DNA of 64,000 nt from Cupriavidus pauculus (GCF_002858765.1 NZ_PJRP01000011.1:124001-188000), one strand, 5' to 3'; positions 51,598 through 61,653 are shown, counted from the stretch's first letter. A program made the numbers and translations. The notes: generated by a model not told the origin, from the sequence alone.

Positions 51598-52563
51598 TTA
51601 ATCGGCGGGCGGCAACTTCGCAGACAGATCGGGAAAGTGGAGTTCGCCTTCGTAGGTTTCCGCGCCCGCTGCGAGAATCGCTTTCACGCGCGCCTGTATC
51701 GCGTCGTTGGCTACGCAACGATCGGCCTCGTGCGCCTCTATCAACAGCCCTTCGGAGAAGGAGGCGTCGGACCCCATGTCCACGGCCGCTTTCAGATGAG
51801 CAATGGTAGTAGGGGGGAAGGTCGCAATGCGGCGTGCAAGATTGTCCACGAATGGCCCCAGTTCCCCGGCCGGCAGCGCACGATTGATGTAACCGTAGTG
51901 GTCGGCCAGTTCTGCGGAGAAGTCTCCGCCAACCAGCAGGACCTCGAGGGCGCGGGCGCGCCCCATGCGCCGCGGCAGGCGCTGGGTGTTGCCGCCTCCG
52001 GGGACGAGTCCGCAGACAACTTCCGGCTGGCCGAACACAGCCTTGCCAATCGCGCCAAAACACATGTCCGCGGCCAGCGCGATCTCGCAGCCACCGCCAC
52101 GGGCGATGCCTTCGACTTTTGCGATCACAGCCTTCGGCATATTGCGCAGGCGCTCGCCGAGCATCTGGGTCAGGCGGAAAGTGCGTGTATTCGAAATGGT
52201 TTTCGGCGCCGAACCGACACGGTGCAGGCCGGAGTGCGCGATAAAGAACTTCGGAACAGCGCTCTGCAAGACCACGACTCGTACGCTTGCATCCTGTTCT
52301 AGCTGACGAGTTACCCGGTCGAATTCCTCCGACAGTACCTCATCTAGGAGGTTGAAAGGCGGGTAGTTCAACGTAACGGTGGCGACGCCGCGGTCCTGGG
52401 CGACCAGGATATGTTTGTAATCGGCGTAATCTGCGCCGGCTCTCTGGGGCGGGGCGGAGCTTTCGACCACAGCCTTGGCCTCCGCGGATGCAACCAACAC
52501 TCCTGGCGCGAGTGTAGCGGCACCGATAGATTGGACAAAGGAACGTCTTGAGATAGTCGACAT
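51598..52563 (-). CDS. Crotonase-fold (enoyl-CoA hydratase/isomerase-like) protein with Tat signal
   Basis: 321 residues. The N-terminus MSTISRRSFVQSIGAATLAPGVLVASAEA is a twin-arginine signal (SRRSFVQ with hydrophobic core and AEA end), odd for an enzyme normally acting on cytoplasmic CoA thioesters. The rest is a complete crotonase domain: oxyanion-hole segments HSGLHRV (in place of the usual A(F)xAGAD-like loop) and RGGGCEIALAADM, and GLVPGGGNTQRLPRRMG. The usual catalytic Glu positions are not clear in the first loop. Either a periplasmic hydrolase/isomerase of non-CoA substrates or a misplaced start; an internal start after the signal would need a different Met, and none is well placed. 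Confidence 0.8.
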   Translation of the reverse strand: MSTISRRSFVQSIGAATLAPGVLVASAEAKAVVESSAPPQRAGADYADYKHILVAQDRGVATVTLNYPPFNLLDEVLSEEFDRVTRQLEQDASVRVVVLQSAVPKFFIAHSGLHRVGSAPKTISNTRTFRLTQMLGERLRNMPKAVIAKVEGIARGGGCEIALAADMCFGAIGKAVFGQPEVVCGLVPGGGNTQRLPRRMGRARALEVLLVGGDFSAELADHYGYINRALPAGELGPFVDNLARRIATFPPTTIAHLKAAVDMGSDASFSEGLLIEAHEADRCVANDAIQARVKAILAAGAETYEGELHFPDLSAKLPPAD

Positions 52564-52584
52564 GGCAGGGATCCGTGGTTGTGT

Positions 52585-52779
52585 TTATCGCGCGCCAGCG
52601 GGGTCGCGTTCGGCCCTTCGTTTGCGGCCGAGTTGAGTGGCGCGATTGACCGCCATCGGCGCGCCGTGCTTACCACAGGCGCTGCGGATGAAGGCGACTA
52701 AGTCAGCAATGTCAGCATCACTGAGGCGGAAATCGATGGCAGGCATCGTCGAGCTACTCCTGAATGCTTGGAACTGCAC
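52585..52779 (-). pseudogene. C-terminal remnant of a c-type cytochrome
   Basis: Reads STMPAIDFRLSDADIADLVAFIRSACG, the last helix and axial-Met region of a class I cytochrome c domain. No CxxCH haem site lies upstream in any frame I could follow. It is immediately upstream of the Tat-signal crotonase on the same strand, so a former cytochrome-crotonase operon may have been truncated. Confidence 0.5.
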
Positions 52780-53309
52780 GTGTCACTCTATGACGAGATC
52801 CGCATCGGATTGAAGAAGCAAGTCTCGCTGATGCAATGATCCGCGTATCGTTGCGTCGATCGCAAGGAGCCTCCCTAATTGGGGGGGAGCCTCGGTACCG
52901 GCCACGGGTGCAATGTCGAAGTAGATGTTCTGCTATAGCCCGCAAGCCTTTGGCACAGCACAAAGGATGTTCGGCGATAGCGCGGAAATGGATTGTCTGG
53001 GAAGCCCCCCCGCCTTCCCCCCCTCTGACGGTCTCCCATGCCCTTGTGGCTTGACTTTCGTTTCGGCGATCATCTAATACAGTCGTACCCGAATCACCTC
53101 GGCTGATCCCAGTGAAGGAGAGTTAAACAGGCGTGGCAAGAACATCCTCTTGTCTTGACGGCTTCAGAGGTATCCGGATATCGATCGGGCGACAGGCGGC
53201 TGGCTGGACGTCACTGTTCACTTTGTCAAGATAGTTGAGCGGTGGCGCTATCAGATCGACTATGTGTCCCACGAAATAGCGTACCCGCCAGTAGCGACTA
53301 ACCGCCTGC
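52780..53309. other. Degraded intergenic DNA
   Basis: About 530 bases with no intact gene. There is local sequence with runs of G and C (52876-52889, 53008-53022). It borders two gene remnants and looks like decayed sequence. Confidence 0.45.
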
Positions 53310-53898
53310 CGGCAGGTCTGTGCAAGCTCGATGTGCTGGACAGATCGACCGGCAGCGTGCGTTCCAACATGAGATCGATGCTGTTCAACAATGCTGTCCT
53401 CATGGAGGGGGGGCGGTGTTGGAGATTCCCGTCGCCCGTGTGCGACAGGTCTTCGAGACCAATTTGTTGCGGCACTAGAGGTGGCGCAGGGCTTTGCCGC
53501 GCAGATGATCTGGCGTGGTCTGTCGCAGGGTTGATCAAAGTGCCGCGGGTGGGCGCATACGCGGCGTCCAAGCATGCGGTCGAGGCACCATGAGCATCGA
53601 TGCGCGAGGAGCCGAAACCGTATGGAGTTCAGGTCGCGACGGTGAATCCCGGAGCCTATCAAACGGGTTTCAAAGATACTGGCATGGAAAGTATGGATCA
53701 GTGGTGGGAAGATGACCGCAGGCGATGAGGCCACGAACAAGGCGCTCGCTGATCAATCAGCATGACCCGCAGGAAATGATTAATGCCATGATTGCAGTCA
53801 TCGCCGCCGAATCACATCGCTACCGCACAGTAAAACCTGAGTCTGCCGCAGAAATGGTGCGCCGTGAGCAGACGGACGAATGGGACTTGATCGTCTAG
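53310..53898 (+). pseudogene. Short-chain dehydrogenase with several frameshifts
   Basis: Pieces of one SDR appear in order but in different frames: KLDVLDRS, MLFNNAVLMEGG, then VLEIPVARVRQVFETNL, AALEVAQGFAAQMIWRG, VGAYAASKHAVEA (the YxxxK site), YGVQVATVNPGAYQTGF, and a final LINQHDPQEMINAMIAVIAAE ending at 53898. The nucleotide-binding N-terminus and the Ser-containing strand are missing. At least three frameshifts are needed, so the gene is dead. Confidence 0.75.
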
Positions 53899-53928
53899 TG
53901 AGTCCCACTAACCACCAGCGCGAGCCAG

Positions 53929-56778
53929 ATGCCCCGATCCTCACTAGCTGTTGCAGCGCAGCAGCCACAATGGCCACCAGCCTTGATCCATACCAAGCTG
54001 GCCCCGCCGCGCACGCGCCACTACATCAAACGTCAGCGTGCCATTGCCCTGCTGCGCTCTGGTCTGGAGCGAAAGCTGACAGCGCTGACCGCACCTGCCG
54101 GCTTCGGCAAGACATCGCTGCTGAGTGAGTGGAAGGCAGTCCTGGCAGAGGAAGGATGGGCTGTTGGCTGGCTGAGCATCGACCGTGATGACGACGATCT
54201 GTTCCAGTTCGGCGCCTACTTGCTCGCCGCGGCCAGGGATGCCTTCAATGAAGTCTCCAGTGAAACCGGGGGTGACGCTTTAGCGGAGGTCGGTAGTTCT
54301 GTTGTGTGCCGCTTGGAGCCGGATCCGCTGGCGCCGGCCGACGCGATGTTTGCCGATCTGCTCAATGCGGTCGCGGCTCAGCCCCGCCGGATGGTACTGG
54401 TGCTGGATGATTTCGACCGGCTGGTGTCGCCAACCATTCACGAAGCCGTGTTTCGATTGCTGCGCTATGCTCCGGAGAACCTGCACCTCCTTATTGCCGG
54501 GCGTGGCGAACCGGCCTTTCCTCTCAGCTATTTCGAGGCACGGGGCCAGCTGCTGAAGCTGGACGCGGAAGCCCTGCGCTTCGACAGTGCGGAGACTCGG
54601 GCTTTTCTATCGGCTGTAGCAGGCCGTGTACCAAGCCCCGCCCAGACAGAGGTGCTGTTGCAGGCGACGGAAGGCTGGGTGGCGGGGTTGCAGCTGGCCT
54701 CTTTTGCATGGAGTGCGGACGATTCGAGCGGCGTCCCGGCCGACCGCTTGCCTTTCGCCCGGCGCAGCATCGAGGCATATCTCAACGAGAACGTGTTTGT
54801 TCATATCCCGGAGCCGCTACAGGCTTTCTTGCTACAGACCTCGGTGTTGGAGCGGATGTCAGTGCCCTTGTGTAATGCGGTAGTCGGCACCGATACCGCG
54901 CATGCCAGCCTGGACTGGTTGGTCGCACGGAATATGTTCGTCAGGCTGCTGGATGCCGAAGGCCACTGGTACCGCTTTCATGCATTGTTTGCCGGCTACC
55001 TGAGAAAACGGCTGGTCCGCGAGCAACCGCACCTGGTAGCCGAACTGCATCGCCGGGCCAGTGAATGGTTTGCGTCGCAATCGCTCTGGGCGGAAGCGGT
55101 CAAGCATGCCTTGGCGGCCGGCGATGTCGACCGCGCGGCTGGCTGGGTAGAGGAATGTGCGATGCATCTGGTTGAGGCCAGTGACGTTCGCATCGTCCTG
55201 AGCTGGGTCGCCAAGCTACCCCCAGAGGCGGTGCGCGGCCGGCTGCGCCTACGTTTGGCGCACGCCTGGGCGCTTGCGTTGACAATGGAGACCGTTGCGG
55301 CAAAGGCTGCGTTGCAGGCGGTGGAGGATGACATCGAGTGCGGGCGGCTTCCTGTGACCGAAGTGGTGCGGGTCGAACTAGAAGCGGTCAAGGCGCTGAT
55401 CGCTGGTCTGTCGGATGAGAGTCAACGTTCGTTAGAAATGGGGCGCAATGTTCTGGAACTTGGTCCTGCAGCAGGTTCGTGGGCAGAGGGTATTGGCCTG
55501 ACAACGTTGATCTTCGGGCTCAGCTATGCATCCGGGTTCGATAGTGTCGAACGCTTGCGCCATAAGCTGACCTTTGGCATCGCGGCGGAAGCGCCAATCT
55601 ATGCGCTGGTGTATCGGCAGAGCATGATTGGGCTCAGCCTGTTTGTGGAAGGTAGGTTAGGCGAGGCTGTCGAGACGCTCGAAGATGTGCTGCGCGAGTC
55701 CAACGCTCGTGCCGGCAGGCAGTCCGCCGCTTCTGTACTCCCGGTTGGCTACCTAGCAGCCATCCACTACGAATGGAATGATCTGGCCCGTGTCGCAGAA
55801 TTGCTGGAAGGGCGGCTTGAGATTGCCCTGCAATCATGCTCGCTGGGTCCCCTGGTCGGCTTCTGCGTGACACTTGCGCGGCTGCAGTTGCTTGCCGGCA
55901 AGCAGGACGAGGCCTACCGAATGCTGGAAGACGCGGAAGCCGTTGCCAGGAGCCGGCAATGGATACGCATGCAGGTCGCGTGTAAGGCCGAAGCGATTCG
56001 GATCAGCATCCGGTCTGGCGACATGGGTCGTGCCGCGCGGATTGGTCACGAACTGGAAACCCTGATGGGGCCAAAGCCGCCGACCTTGCAGGGCAGCTAC
56101 CTCGAGACTTGGCAGCGTTTTCAGGTAGCGCATTGTCGCCTGCTTGTGGCTTGTGGCCGCCCCGACGACGCTGCGCATATCCTGCAAGGCGTGCAGGCGG
56201 AGCTGCGCGCAACGGGCATGCAGTACTTGACCGCGCAGATTTCGGTGGTGCTGGCCGTCGCACTTCATAGCGCCGGGCACGGTGCGGAGGCTTTACAGGC
56301 GATGGCGGCTGCAGTCGCATATGGCCAGAGGAACGGCCTGCATCGTGTGTTTCTTGACGCCGGACCGGTGGCGCGTGAGATCCTTAACGGCCTGCGTCAG
56401 CAGGCGAGCCCCCTGGAAGATGTGGAGCCTTGGTATGTGAATGGGCTCTGCGCCGGCTTTGATGCGAAAGCCAGTGCACCTGACGTTGTGTCCAACGCAG
56501 TCTCCCAGTATCAGCCAGAGCCGATGACCGGCAGCCGGTTAAGTGCCCGGGAAGTGGAGATTCTGGACTACGTAGCGAGAGGGCTTTCTAACAAGGAGAT
56601 CGCCCGAGCTATTCGCGTCGCACCAGAAACGGTGAAATGGCACCTGAAAAATATCTTTGAGAAGCTGAAGGTGAACTCCCGTATTCAGGCCGTCCGCAGT
56701 GGCTTGGGCCGCGATCTCCCTCTGGTCTCGGAACGAGGTGCGTCGCGGAACGACTCGGGGCGCGAGGGTTCGAGGTGA
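53929..56778 (+). CDS. MalT-type large ATP-binding LuxR regulator
   Basis: 949 residues. Walker A is APAGFGKTS (residues 55-63), and a Walker B-like stretch MVLVLDDFDRL is in the STAND NTPase domain (to about 330). A long helical TPR-like sensor region runs to about 860, then the C-terminal LuxR HTH (LSAREVEILDYVARGLSNKEIARAIRVAPETVKWHLKNIFEKLKV). Such STAND activators bind an inducer and oligomerise with ATP. Its target is unclear. The broken SDR upstream may once have been it. The downstream quinone reductase is convergent. Confidence 0.9.
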   Translation: MPRSSLAVAAQQPQWPPALIHTKLAPPRTRHYIKRQRAIALLRSGLERKLTALTAPAGFGKTSLLSEWKAVLAEEGWAVGWLSIDRDDDDLFQFGAYLLAAARDAFNEVSSETGGDALAEVGSSVVCRLEPDPLAPADAMFADLLNAVAAQPRRMVLVLDDFDRLVSPTIHEAVFRLLRYAPENLHLLIAGRGEPAFPLSYFEARGQLLKLDAEALRFDSAETRAFLSAVAGRVPSPAQTEVLLQATEGWVAGLQLASFAWSADDSSGVPADRLPFARRSIEAYLNENVFVHIPEPLQAFLLQTSVLERMSVPLCNAVVGTDTAHASLDWLVARNMFVRLLDAEGHWYRFHALFAGYLRKRLVREQPHLVAELHRRASEWFASQSLWAEAVKHALAAGDVDRAAGWVEECAMHLVEASDVRIVLSWVAKLPPEAVRGRLRLRLAHAWALALTMETVAAKAALQAVEDDIECGRLPVTEVVRVELEAVKALIAGLSDESQRSLEMGRNVLELGPAAGSWAEGIGLTTLIFGLSYASGFDSVERLRHKLTFGIAAEAPIYALVYRQSMIGLSLFVEGRLGEAVETLEDVLRESNARAGRQSAASVLPVGYLAAIHYEWNDLARVAELLEGRLEIALQSCSLGPLVGFCVTLARLQLLAGKQDEAYRMLEDAEAVARSRQWIRMQVACKAEAIRISIRSGDMGRAARIGHELETLMGPKPPTLQGSYLETWQRFQVAHCRLLVACGRPDDAAHILQGVQAELRATGMQYLTAQISVVLAVALHSAGHGAEALQAMAAAVAYGQRNGLHRVFLDAGPVAREILNGLRQQASPLEDVEPWYVNGLCAGFDAKASAPDVVSNAVSQYQPEPMTGSRLSAREVEILDYVARGLSNKEIARAIRVAPETVKWHLKNIFEKLKVNSRIQAVRSGLGRDLPLVSERGASRNDSGREGSR

Positions 56779-57067
56779 ACTGATTCAGCTTCTCGCATGT
56801 CCTTTTTGGCCATATCTGTGTTTGTTGTCTGCCGTATTCGGCAGCAACACCTCGGCCTGGTCGTCGCAACGCACGGGTTTGGTGAAGCGCTGATTCTGCT
56901 TTCGCCTATGGCGGCCCTTGCCACTGTGTTCTTCCATCTACCTCATCGTGGCAAGAGCATGCGTTTGGGCTAGTGGGACGCAGCCTCGGCGCACGCCCAC
57001 GAAGATGTCACCAGCCGAGGGCGGATGGTGTCGTCCACGTCCGCCGCTGGCGGCCCTGGTGTTGCCG

Positions 57068-58087
57068 CTACCGGCCCATCGTCAGGACGATCTTGCCGAT
57101 GTGGGTGCCAGAGTCCATCAGTTCATGCGCGGCGCGCGCCTGCTCCAGCGGATACGTTCGGTAAATGACCGGCTTGACCGCCCCGGACGCCATCAGCGGC
57201 CACACCTGGGCCTCGAGTTCGCGGATGATTTCGGCCTTTTCCTGAGGCGTGCGCGAGCGCAGGGTCGAGCCAATATGAGTGAGTCGCTTGGTCAACATGG
57301 GGAAGAGGTCGACTTCCTTCGCCACACCCTTTATTACGCCAATCTGCACAATACGCCCGTTGATGGCCGCGGCCGCGTAATTCTTGGGGACATAATCACC
57401 GGCGATGATATCGACCACAATGTCAACGCCCTTGGCGTCGGTGACGCGCATGACAGCGCCAACAAAATCCTCTTCGAGATAATTGACGGCGTAATCAGCG
57501 CCAAGGGCGAGGCTGGCGTCGCGTTGCGCGTCCGTGGCGACGGTGGTGATGATCTTCGCCGCGCCGAAGGCCTTGCTGAGCATGGTGGCAGTGGTACCGA
57601 TGCCGGAAGCGCCGCCATGGATCAGCACCGAGTCTCCCCGCTTGAACTGCCCCCGTTGGAACAGGTTCAGCCATACCGTCATAAACGTTTCCGGCATGGC
57701 AGCGGCCTCCACCAGACGCAAGCCCTTAGGCAGGTGCAGTGTGTTGTGTTCGTTGGCGACGCCATACTCAGCGTAGCCACCGCCAGGGATCAATGCGCAA
57801 ACGAGGTCACCTACCTGGAACCTAGTGACGCCAGCGCCGATGGCCGCAACCTCTCCAGCGACTTCGAGTCCCGGAATGTCCGAGGCGCCAGGAGGCGGGT
57901 CGTACAGCCCCTTGCGCTGAAACACATCGGGACCATTGATACCAGCCGCCTGGTGGCGGATCAGCAATTCTCCCGGGCCGGGCACGGGCACAGGTCGCCG
58001 TGTTGGCACCAGCACTTCCGGGCCGCCAGGATGCGTGATCTCGATGGCCGTCATCATCTCGGGGATATTGTTCAAAGGCGAATGCAT
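57068..58087 (-). CDS. Zinc-independent quinone oxidoreductase (PIG3/QOR type MDR)
   Basis: 339 residues with the GroES-like N-terminal domain (GPEVLVPTRRPVPVPGPGELLIRHQAAGINGPDVFQRKGLYDPPPGASDIPGLEVAGEV) and the Rossmann domain (HGGASGIGTTATMLSKAFGA). Zinc-binding cysteines are absent, as in NADPH:quinone reductases of the PIG3 group. The first ten residues may be extra; a Met pair at 58057/58054 fits homologues (MTAIEI). Divergent from the LysR gene at 58249, its probable regulator. Confidence 0.9.
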   Translation of the reverse strand: MHSPLNNIPEMMTAIEITHPGGPEVLVPTRRPVPVPGPGELLIRHQAAGINGPDVFQRKGLYDPPPGASDIPGLEVAGEVAAIGAGVTRFQVGDLVCALIPGGGYAEYGVANEHNTLHLPKGLRLVEAAAMPETFMTVWLNLFQRGQFKRGDSVLIHGGASGIGTTATMLSKAFGAAKIITTVATDAQRDASLALGADYAVNYLEEDFVGAVMRVTDAKGVDIVVDIIAGDYVPKNYAAAAINGRIVQIGVIKGVAKEVDLFPMLTKRLTHIGSTLRSRTPQEKAEIIRELEAQVWPLMASGAVKPVIYRTYPLEQARAAHELMDSGTHIGKIVLTMGR

Positions 58088-58248
58088 GGATTGTCCTGAT
58101 TAACTCGTGAAACGCGTCGAGGCCTCCATCACGGTTGGGCCGCGCGGTTGGAAGTGAGTATAGGTAGCAGCGGTTTGATTCGGTGATGCAGGTTTTCATG
58201 GCTGCCATGCAAAATCGCATCGAGTGATCTGGGGTATGGGAAGGCAAT

Positions 58249-59120
58249 ATGAACTGGGACGATGCCCGGGTGTTTCTCGCGCTTTATCGGGATGGCACGT
58301 TGCGCGCCGCGGCGCGGTCGTTGAGTGTGGACCAAGCGACTGTCGGCCGGCGCCTTGCGGCGCTGGAGGGCGAGGTTGGGGCAATCCTATTTCTACGTAC
58401 GTCCAGCGGCTATGTGCTGACCGCAGCGGGCGAAAGCGTGCTCGACGCCGCGCAACGTATGGAGCAGTCGGCCAATGACTTTCAGCGCTTGACGCAAGGC
58501 GTCGATGATCGTCTTGCCGGCGAGGTGAGGATTACCACGACCGATTCGCTGGCGATGGACTTCCTGATGCCGGCCCTTGATGGCTTGCACGCCAAGTATC
58601 CGAGCGTGGTCGTGCACATTCACACATCGAACCAGATGTTGAACCTGGTGCGGCGCGAAGCAGATATCGCAATCCGCACCGCCCGGCCCGAGAATCCGGA
58701 CCTCATTGCACGGCGCCTCGCTCAATGGCCCATGGGTCTGTACGCCTCGAACAGCTATCTACAGGCACACGGAATGCCCGAGGTCGGAGGCGCGTTTGCT
58801 GGCCATGACTTGGTCGTGTATCAACCGTACATGCTGGCATCCATGGAACCAACGCTGGCAGGGGAATCGATCGCGGGCGGCAGCGTCGTGGCCGCAGTCA
58901 ATTCCAGCCTAATGCTACGCACGGCCATCAAGACTGGATTGGGTATCGGCGAGATTCCGGTCTATATGGGCGAGGTGGACGGACTGGTCCGTTATGGCCG
59001 GAGCGCAGTCGTGAGGCGCCCTACGAGGTATGGCTTGTGACTCATCAGGACCTGCGGCGCAGCGCCCGCATACGCGCCACGATCGACGAGATCGCGCTGA
59101 GCTTTGAGCGTCGGCGCTAG
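58249..59120 (+). pseudogene. LysR-family regulator with a C-terminal frameshift
   Basis: The plus frame from 58249 encodes the HTH (MNWDDARVFLALYRDGTLRAAARSLSVDQATVGRRLAALE) and nearly the whole effector domain, then runs out of frame near 58990 and stops at 59040. In the next frame the expected end continues (WPERSREAPYEVWLVTHQDLRRSARIRATIDEIALSFERRR) to a stop at 59118-59120. One extra base or a two-base loss at about 58990-58994 explains it. The short form, 263 residues, lacks the last strand and helix. Could be a real inactivation, a phase-variable state or a sequencing error. Divergent to the quinone reductase. Confidence 0.82.
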
Positions 59121-59257
59121 GGAACGGCGGGCAATTGAGCACCACCCCTTTGGGGAGGGGCATTGACTAGGATTGCCCAAGCAGGATGATAGGTAGGGAC
59201 GGACTGTCGCATGCAAGGGCCCCGCGTCGTCCGTGAGCAACCTTTGGGAGACCCACG

Positions 59258-59674
59258 ATGAGCCAGATCGAAACCGTTGCGACGTTCTTCGCGCGCTACC
59301 GTGCACATGACATAGGCGGCATGCTTTCACTGTTCGCGCCAGGCGCGCAGATTGACTATGTTCCAATCCTGCTGTCGGGGCCGGTCGACGAAACAGGAAG
59401 AAGTATCTGGCGCACGCTGATTGACGGGTTCCCTGACCTAAGCAATCAGGTCACCGCGATCTATTCCGACGGCGACCGGCGTACCGTGGTTGCTGAAGTC
59501 ATCATGTCGGGAACGCAGGCGCGGGATGTGCTGGGGATCGCGAACCGTGCACAGTCGTTCTCGCTGCCACACGTCTTCATCGTGCGTGTGGACAGCCAGG
59601 CCAGGATCGAATTCATGCGCGCCTACTGGGACAACGCGACGCTCTATGCCGCGTTGTCCCATGCCGAGTCCTAG
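59258..59674 (+). CDS. NTF2-like/SnoaL-like small protein
   Basis: 138 residues after GGGAGACCC. The cone-shaped NTF2 fold is suggested by TVATFFARYRAHDIGGMLSLFAPGAQIDYVP, RSIWRTLIDGFPDLSNQVTAIYSDGDRRTVVAEVIMSGTQ and a closing FIVRVDSQARIEFMRAYWDN. Members are isomerases, polyketide cyclases or binding proteins; here the activity is unknown. Follows the frameshifted LysR gene by 137 bases. Confidence 0.75.
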   Translation: MSQIETVATFFARYRAHDIGGMLSLFAPGAQIDYVPILLSGPVDETGRSIWRTLIDGFPDLSNQVTAIYSDGDRRTVVAEVIMSGTQARDVLGIANRAQSFSLPHVFIVRVDSQARIEFMRAYWDNATLYAALSHAES

Positions 59675-59703
59675 CCTGGTCTGCGAGGCAGTGCGCCTGG
59701 GTG

Positions 59704-61275
59704 TCAGTGCTTGGCCGCTGCCGCGGCCCCATGGCCGGTCTGCGCGCGCACCAGTTGCGTGTCGAATGCCTGCCGCTCGGCATTCGCCCGCGGGCTATTG
59801 TCGAAGCGCGAACACAAGTAGGTGACCAGGAACGCTAGCGGGACCGTAAACAGCGCTGGATGATCGTAGGGAAAGATGGCAGTGGGGTGGCCCAACACGT
59901 TTTTCCAGACGGCCGGGGAGAGGACTACGAGCGCGACCGATGACAACAGGCCGGCCGCGATGCCCCAGACGGCACCACGGCTGGTCAGGCCCCGCCAGTA
60001 CATCGAAAGTACCAGCACTGGGAAATTTGCTGAGGCAGCCACATTAAATGCAAGCGCGACCAGGAACGCGAGGTTCTGCCCTCGAAAGGCAATCCCCAAC
60101 AGCACCGCGATGACGCCAATGACCAATGTGGCCCTCTTGGTGACGGCGATCTCCGCCGCTTCGGTGGCGGTGCCGCGGCACAAGACGCTGGCGTAGACGT
60201 CGTGTGAGATCGCGGAGGCGCCAGCCAACGTCAGGCCCGACACGACGGCGAGAATCGTGGCAAATGCGACCGCCGCCAGGAACCCGAGAAACATGTTGCC
60301 TCCGGTTGCGCTGGCGAGATGCATCGCGACCATGTTGCTACCGCCGAGCAGCTTTCCCCCGACCTGACCTCCTTCAAAGAACTGGGGGTCGGTACCGACA
60401 ATCACGATGGCCGCGAGCCCGATGGCGAACATGGCGAGGAACATGTAGCCAATGCACGTGCTGGCCACCAGCACGCTCTTGCGTGCCTCGCACGCATTCG
60501 GCACCGTGAAGAAGCGCATCAGGATGTGCGGAAGGCCCGAGAGGCCGAGCACCGTCGCCATGCAAAGGGAAAGCGCAGAGATTGGATCGGCGAAAAGCGT
60601 GCCGGGGGCGAGCAGGGCCGGGCCGCTGCGGTGTACGGCGACCGCGCGGGCGGCCAGGTTTTCGAAGCTGAAACTGAAGTGTGCCAGAGACAGCAACATC
60701 AGCAGAGAGCCGCCGAACATCAGTAACACAGCCTTGACAATCTGGACCCACGTCGTCGCGACCATGCCGCCCACGGTCACATAGATCATCATCAGCGCAC
60801 CCACGCCGACCACGGCATAAACATAATCGATGCCGAACAACAATTGCACCAATTCGCCCGCGCCTACCATCTGCACGATCAGGTAGAGCAGCACGACCAC
60901 TAAGCTGCTGCCCGCGGCGACGCAGCGCGTGCTAACCGGGTCAAGCCGGTCCGAGATGATATCCACAAAGGTGAATTTTCCCAAATTGCGCAACCGCTCG
61001 GCCATCAGGAATAGCATCACCGGCCAGCCGATGAAAAAGCCGACGATATACAGTAGCCCGTCGAAGCCACGCGCATAGACCAAGCTGACGACGCCAAGCA
61101 GCGTGGCGGCTGACATGTAGTCGCCGGCGACAGCCAGGCCATTCTGTGTGCCGGTGATACCGCCGCCGGCGGTAAAGAAATCGTTGGTTGTCCGGGTGCG
61201 CGAAGCAGCCCGGTAAGTGATGCCCAGAGTTAGCGCGACGAAGAGCAGGAACATGCTGATGGCCTGGAGATTCAT
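59704..61275 (-). CDS. actP: Sodium:solute symporter, ActP-like monocarboxylate permease
   Basis: 523 residues from the ATG at 61275, inside the stop of the DUF485 gene (ATGA-type overlap). About thirteen helices and SSF motifs: TTNDFFTAGGGITGTQNGLAVAGDYMSAATLLG near the start and FATILAVVSGLTLAGASAISHDVY in the middle, as in acetate/glycolate permeases. The paired DUF485 gene upstream is the constant companion of ActP. With the acyl-CoA ligase upstream on the same strand it suggests uptake and activation of a short or medium carboxylate. The exact substrate may not be acetate. Confidence 0.88.
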   Translation of the reverse strand: MNLQAISMFLLFVALTLGITYRAASRTRTTNDFFTAGGGITGTQNGLAVAGDYMSAATLLGVVSLVYARGFDGLLYIVGFFIGWPVMLFLMAERLRNLGKFTFVDIISDRLDPVSTRCVAAGSSLVVVLLYLIVQMVGAGELVQLLFGIDYVYAVVGVGALMMIYVTVGGMVATTWVQIVKAVLLMFGGSLLMLLSLAHFSFSFENLAARAVAVHRSGPALLAPGTLFADPISALSLCMATVLGLSGLPHILMRFFTVPNACEARKSVLVASTCIGYMFLAMFAIGLAAIVIVGTDPQFFEGGQVGGKLLGGSNMVAMHLASATGGNMFLGFLAAVAFATILAVVSGLTLAGASAISHDVYASVLCRGTATEAAEIAVTKRATLVIGVIAVLLGIAFRGQNLAFLVALAFNVAASANFPVLVLSMYWRGLTSRGAVWGIAAGLLSSVALVVLSPAVWKNVLGHPTAIFPYDHPALFTVPLAFLVTYLCSRFDNSPRANAERQAFDTQLVRAQTGHGAAAAAKH

Positions 61276-61586
61276 TGGGCGGCCTCCGACAGGATCTGTT
61301 GCACCATCGTCTCCAGCTCGCCATTGGCCTGGCGTACATAGAACCAAGTAGTGGCCCAACCCAGCAGCACGATTGCGACGGCAATGACGATGCCGAGGTT
61401 GAGCCATGTGCCAGGTTGAAGCGACTGGGCTAGGCGCTGCGGCTGCAGCGCGACAATAAGCATCAGCGTGAGATAGGGCGCTAGAACCAGGATCAGCAGG
61501 GTCCACGAAAGTCGGGCGCGCCGGCGGATCAGCTCACCGAACCTTGGATGGCGCCTGATGCGCTCTGTTGTTGTGGAATCTTGCAT
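61272..61586 (-). CDS. DUF485 membrane protein (YjcH-like), partner of ActP
   Basis: 104 residues, GGAGGC upstream of the ATG at 61586. Two membrane helices (about 30-50 and 65-87) and the family segment RHPRFGELIRRRARLSW. It overlaps the permease gene and is expected to act with it in the inner membrane. Confidence 0.88.
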   Translation of the reverse strand: MQDSTTTERIRRHPRFGELIRRRARLSWTLLILVLAPYLTLMLIVALQPQRLAQSLQPGTWLNLGIVIAVAIVLLGWATTWFYVRQANGELETMVQQILSEAAQ

Positions 61587-61653
61587 GGCTTTGCCTCCTG
61601 AAGCTGTATTGGTAGTAAATACGCACGTTCCACGCCTAGCAGCGCTGCCACGG

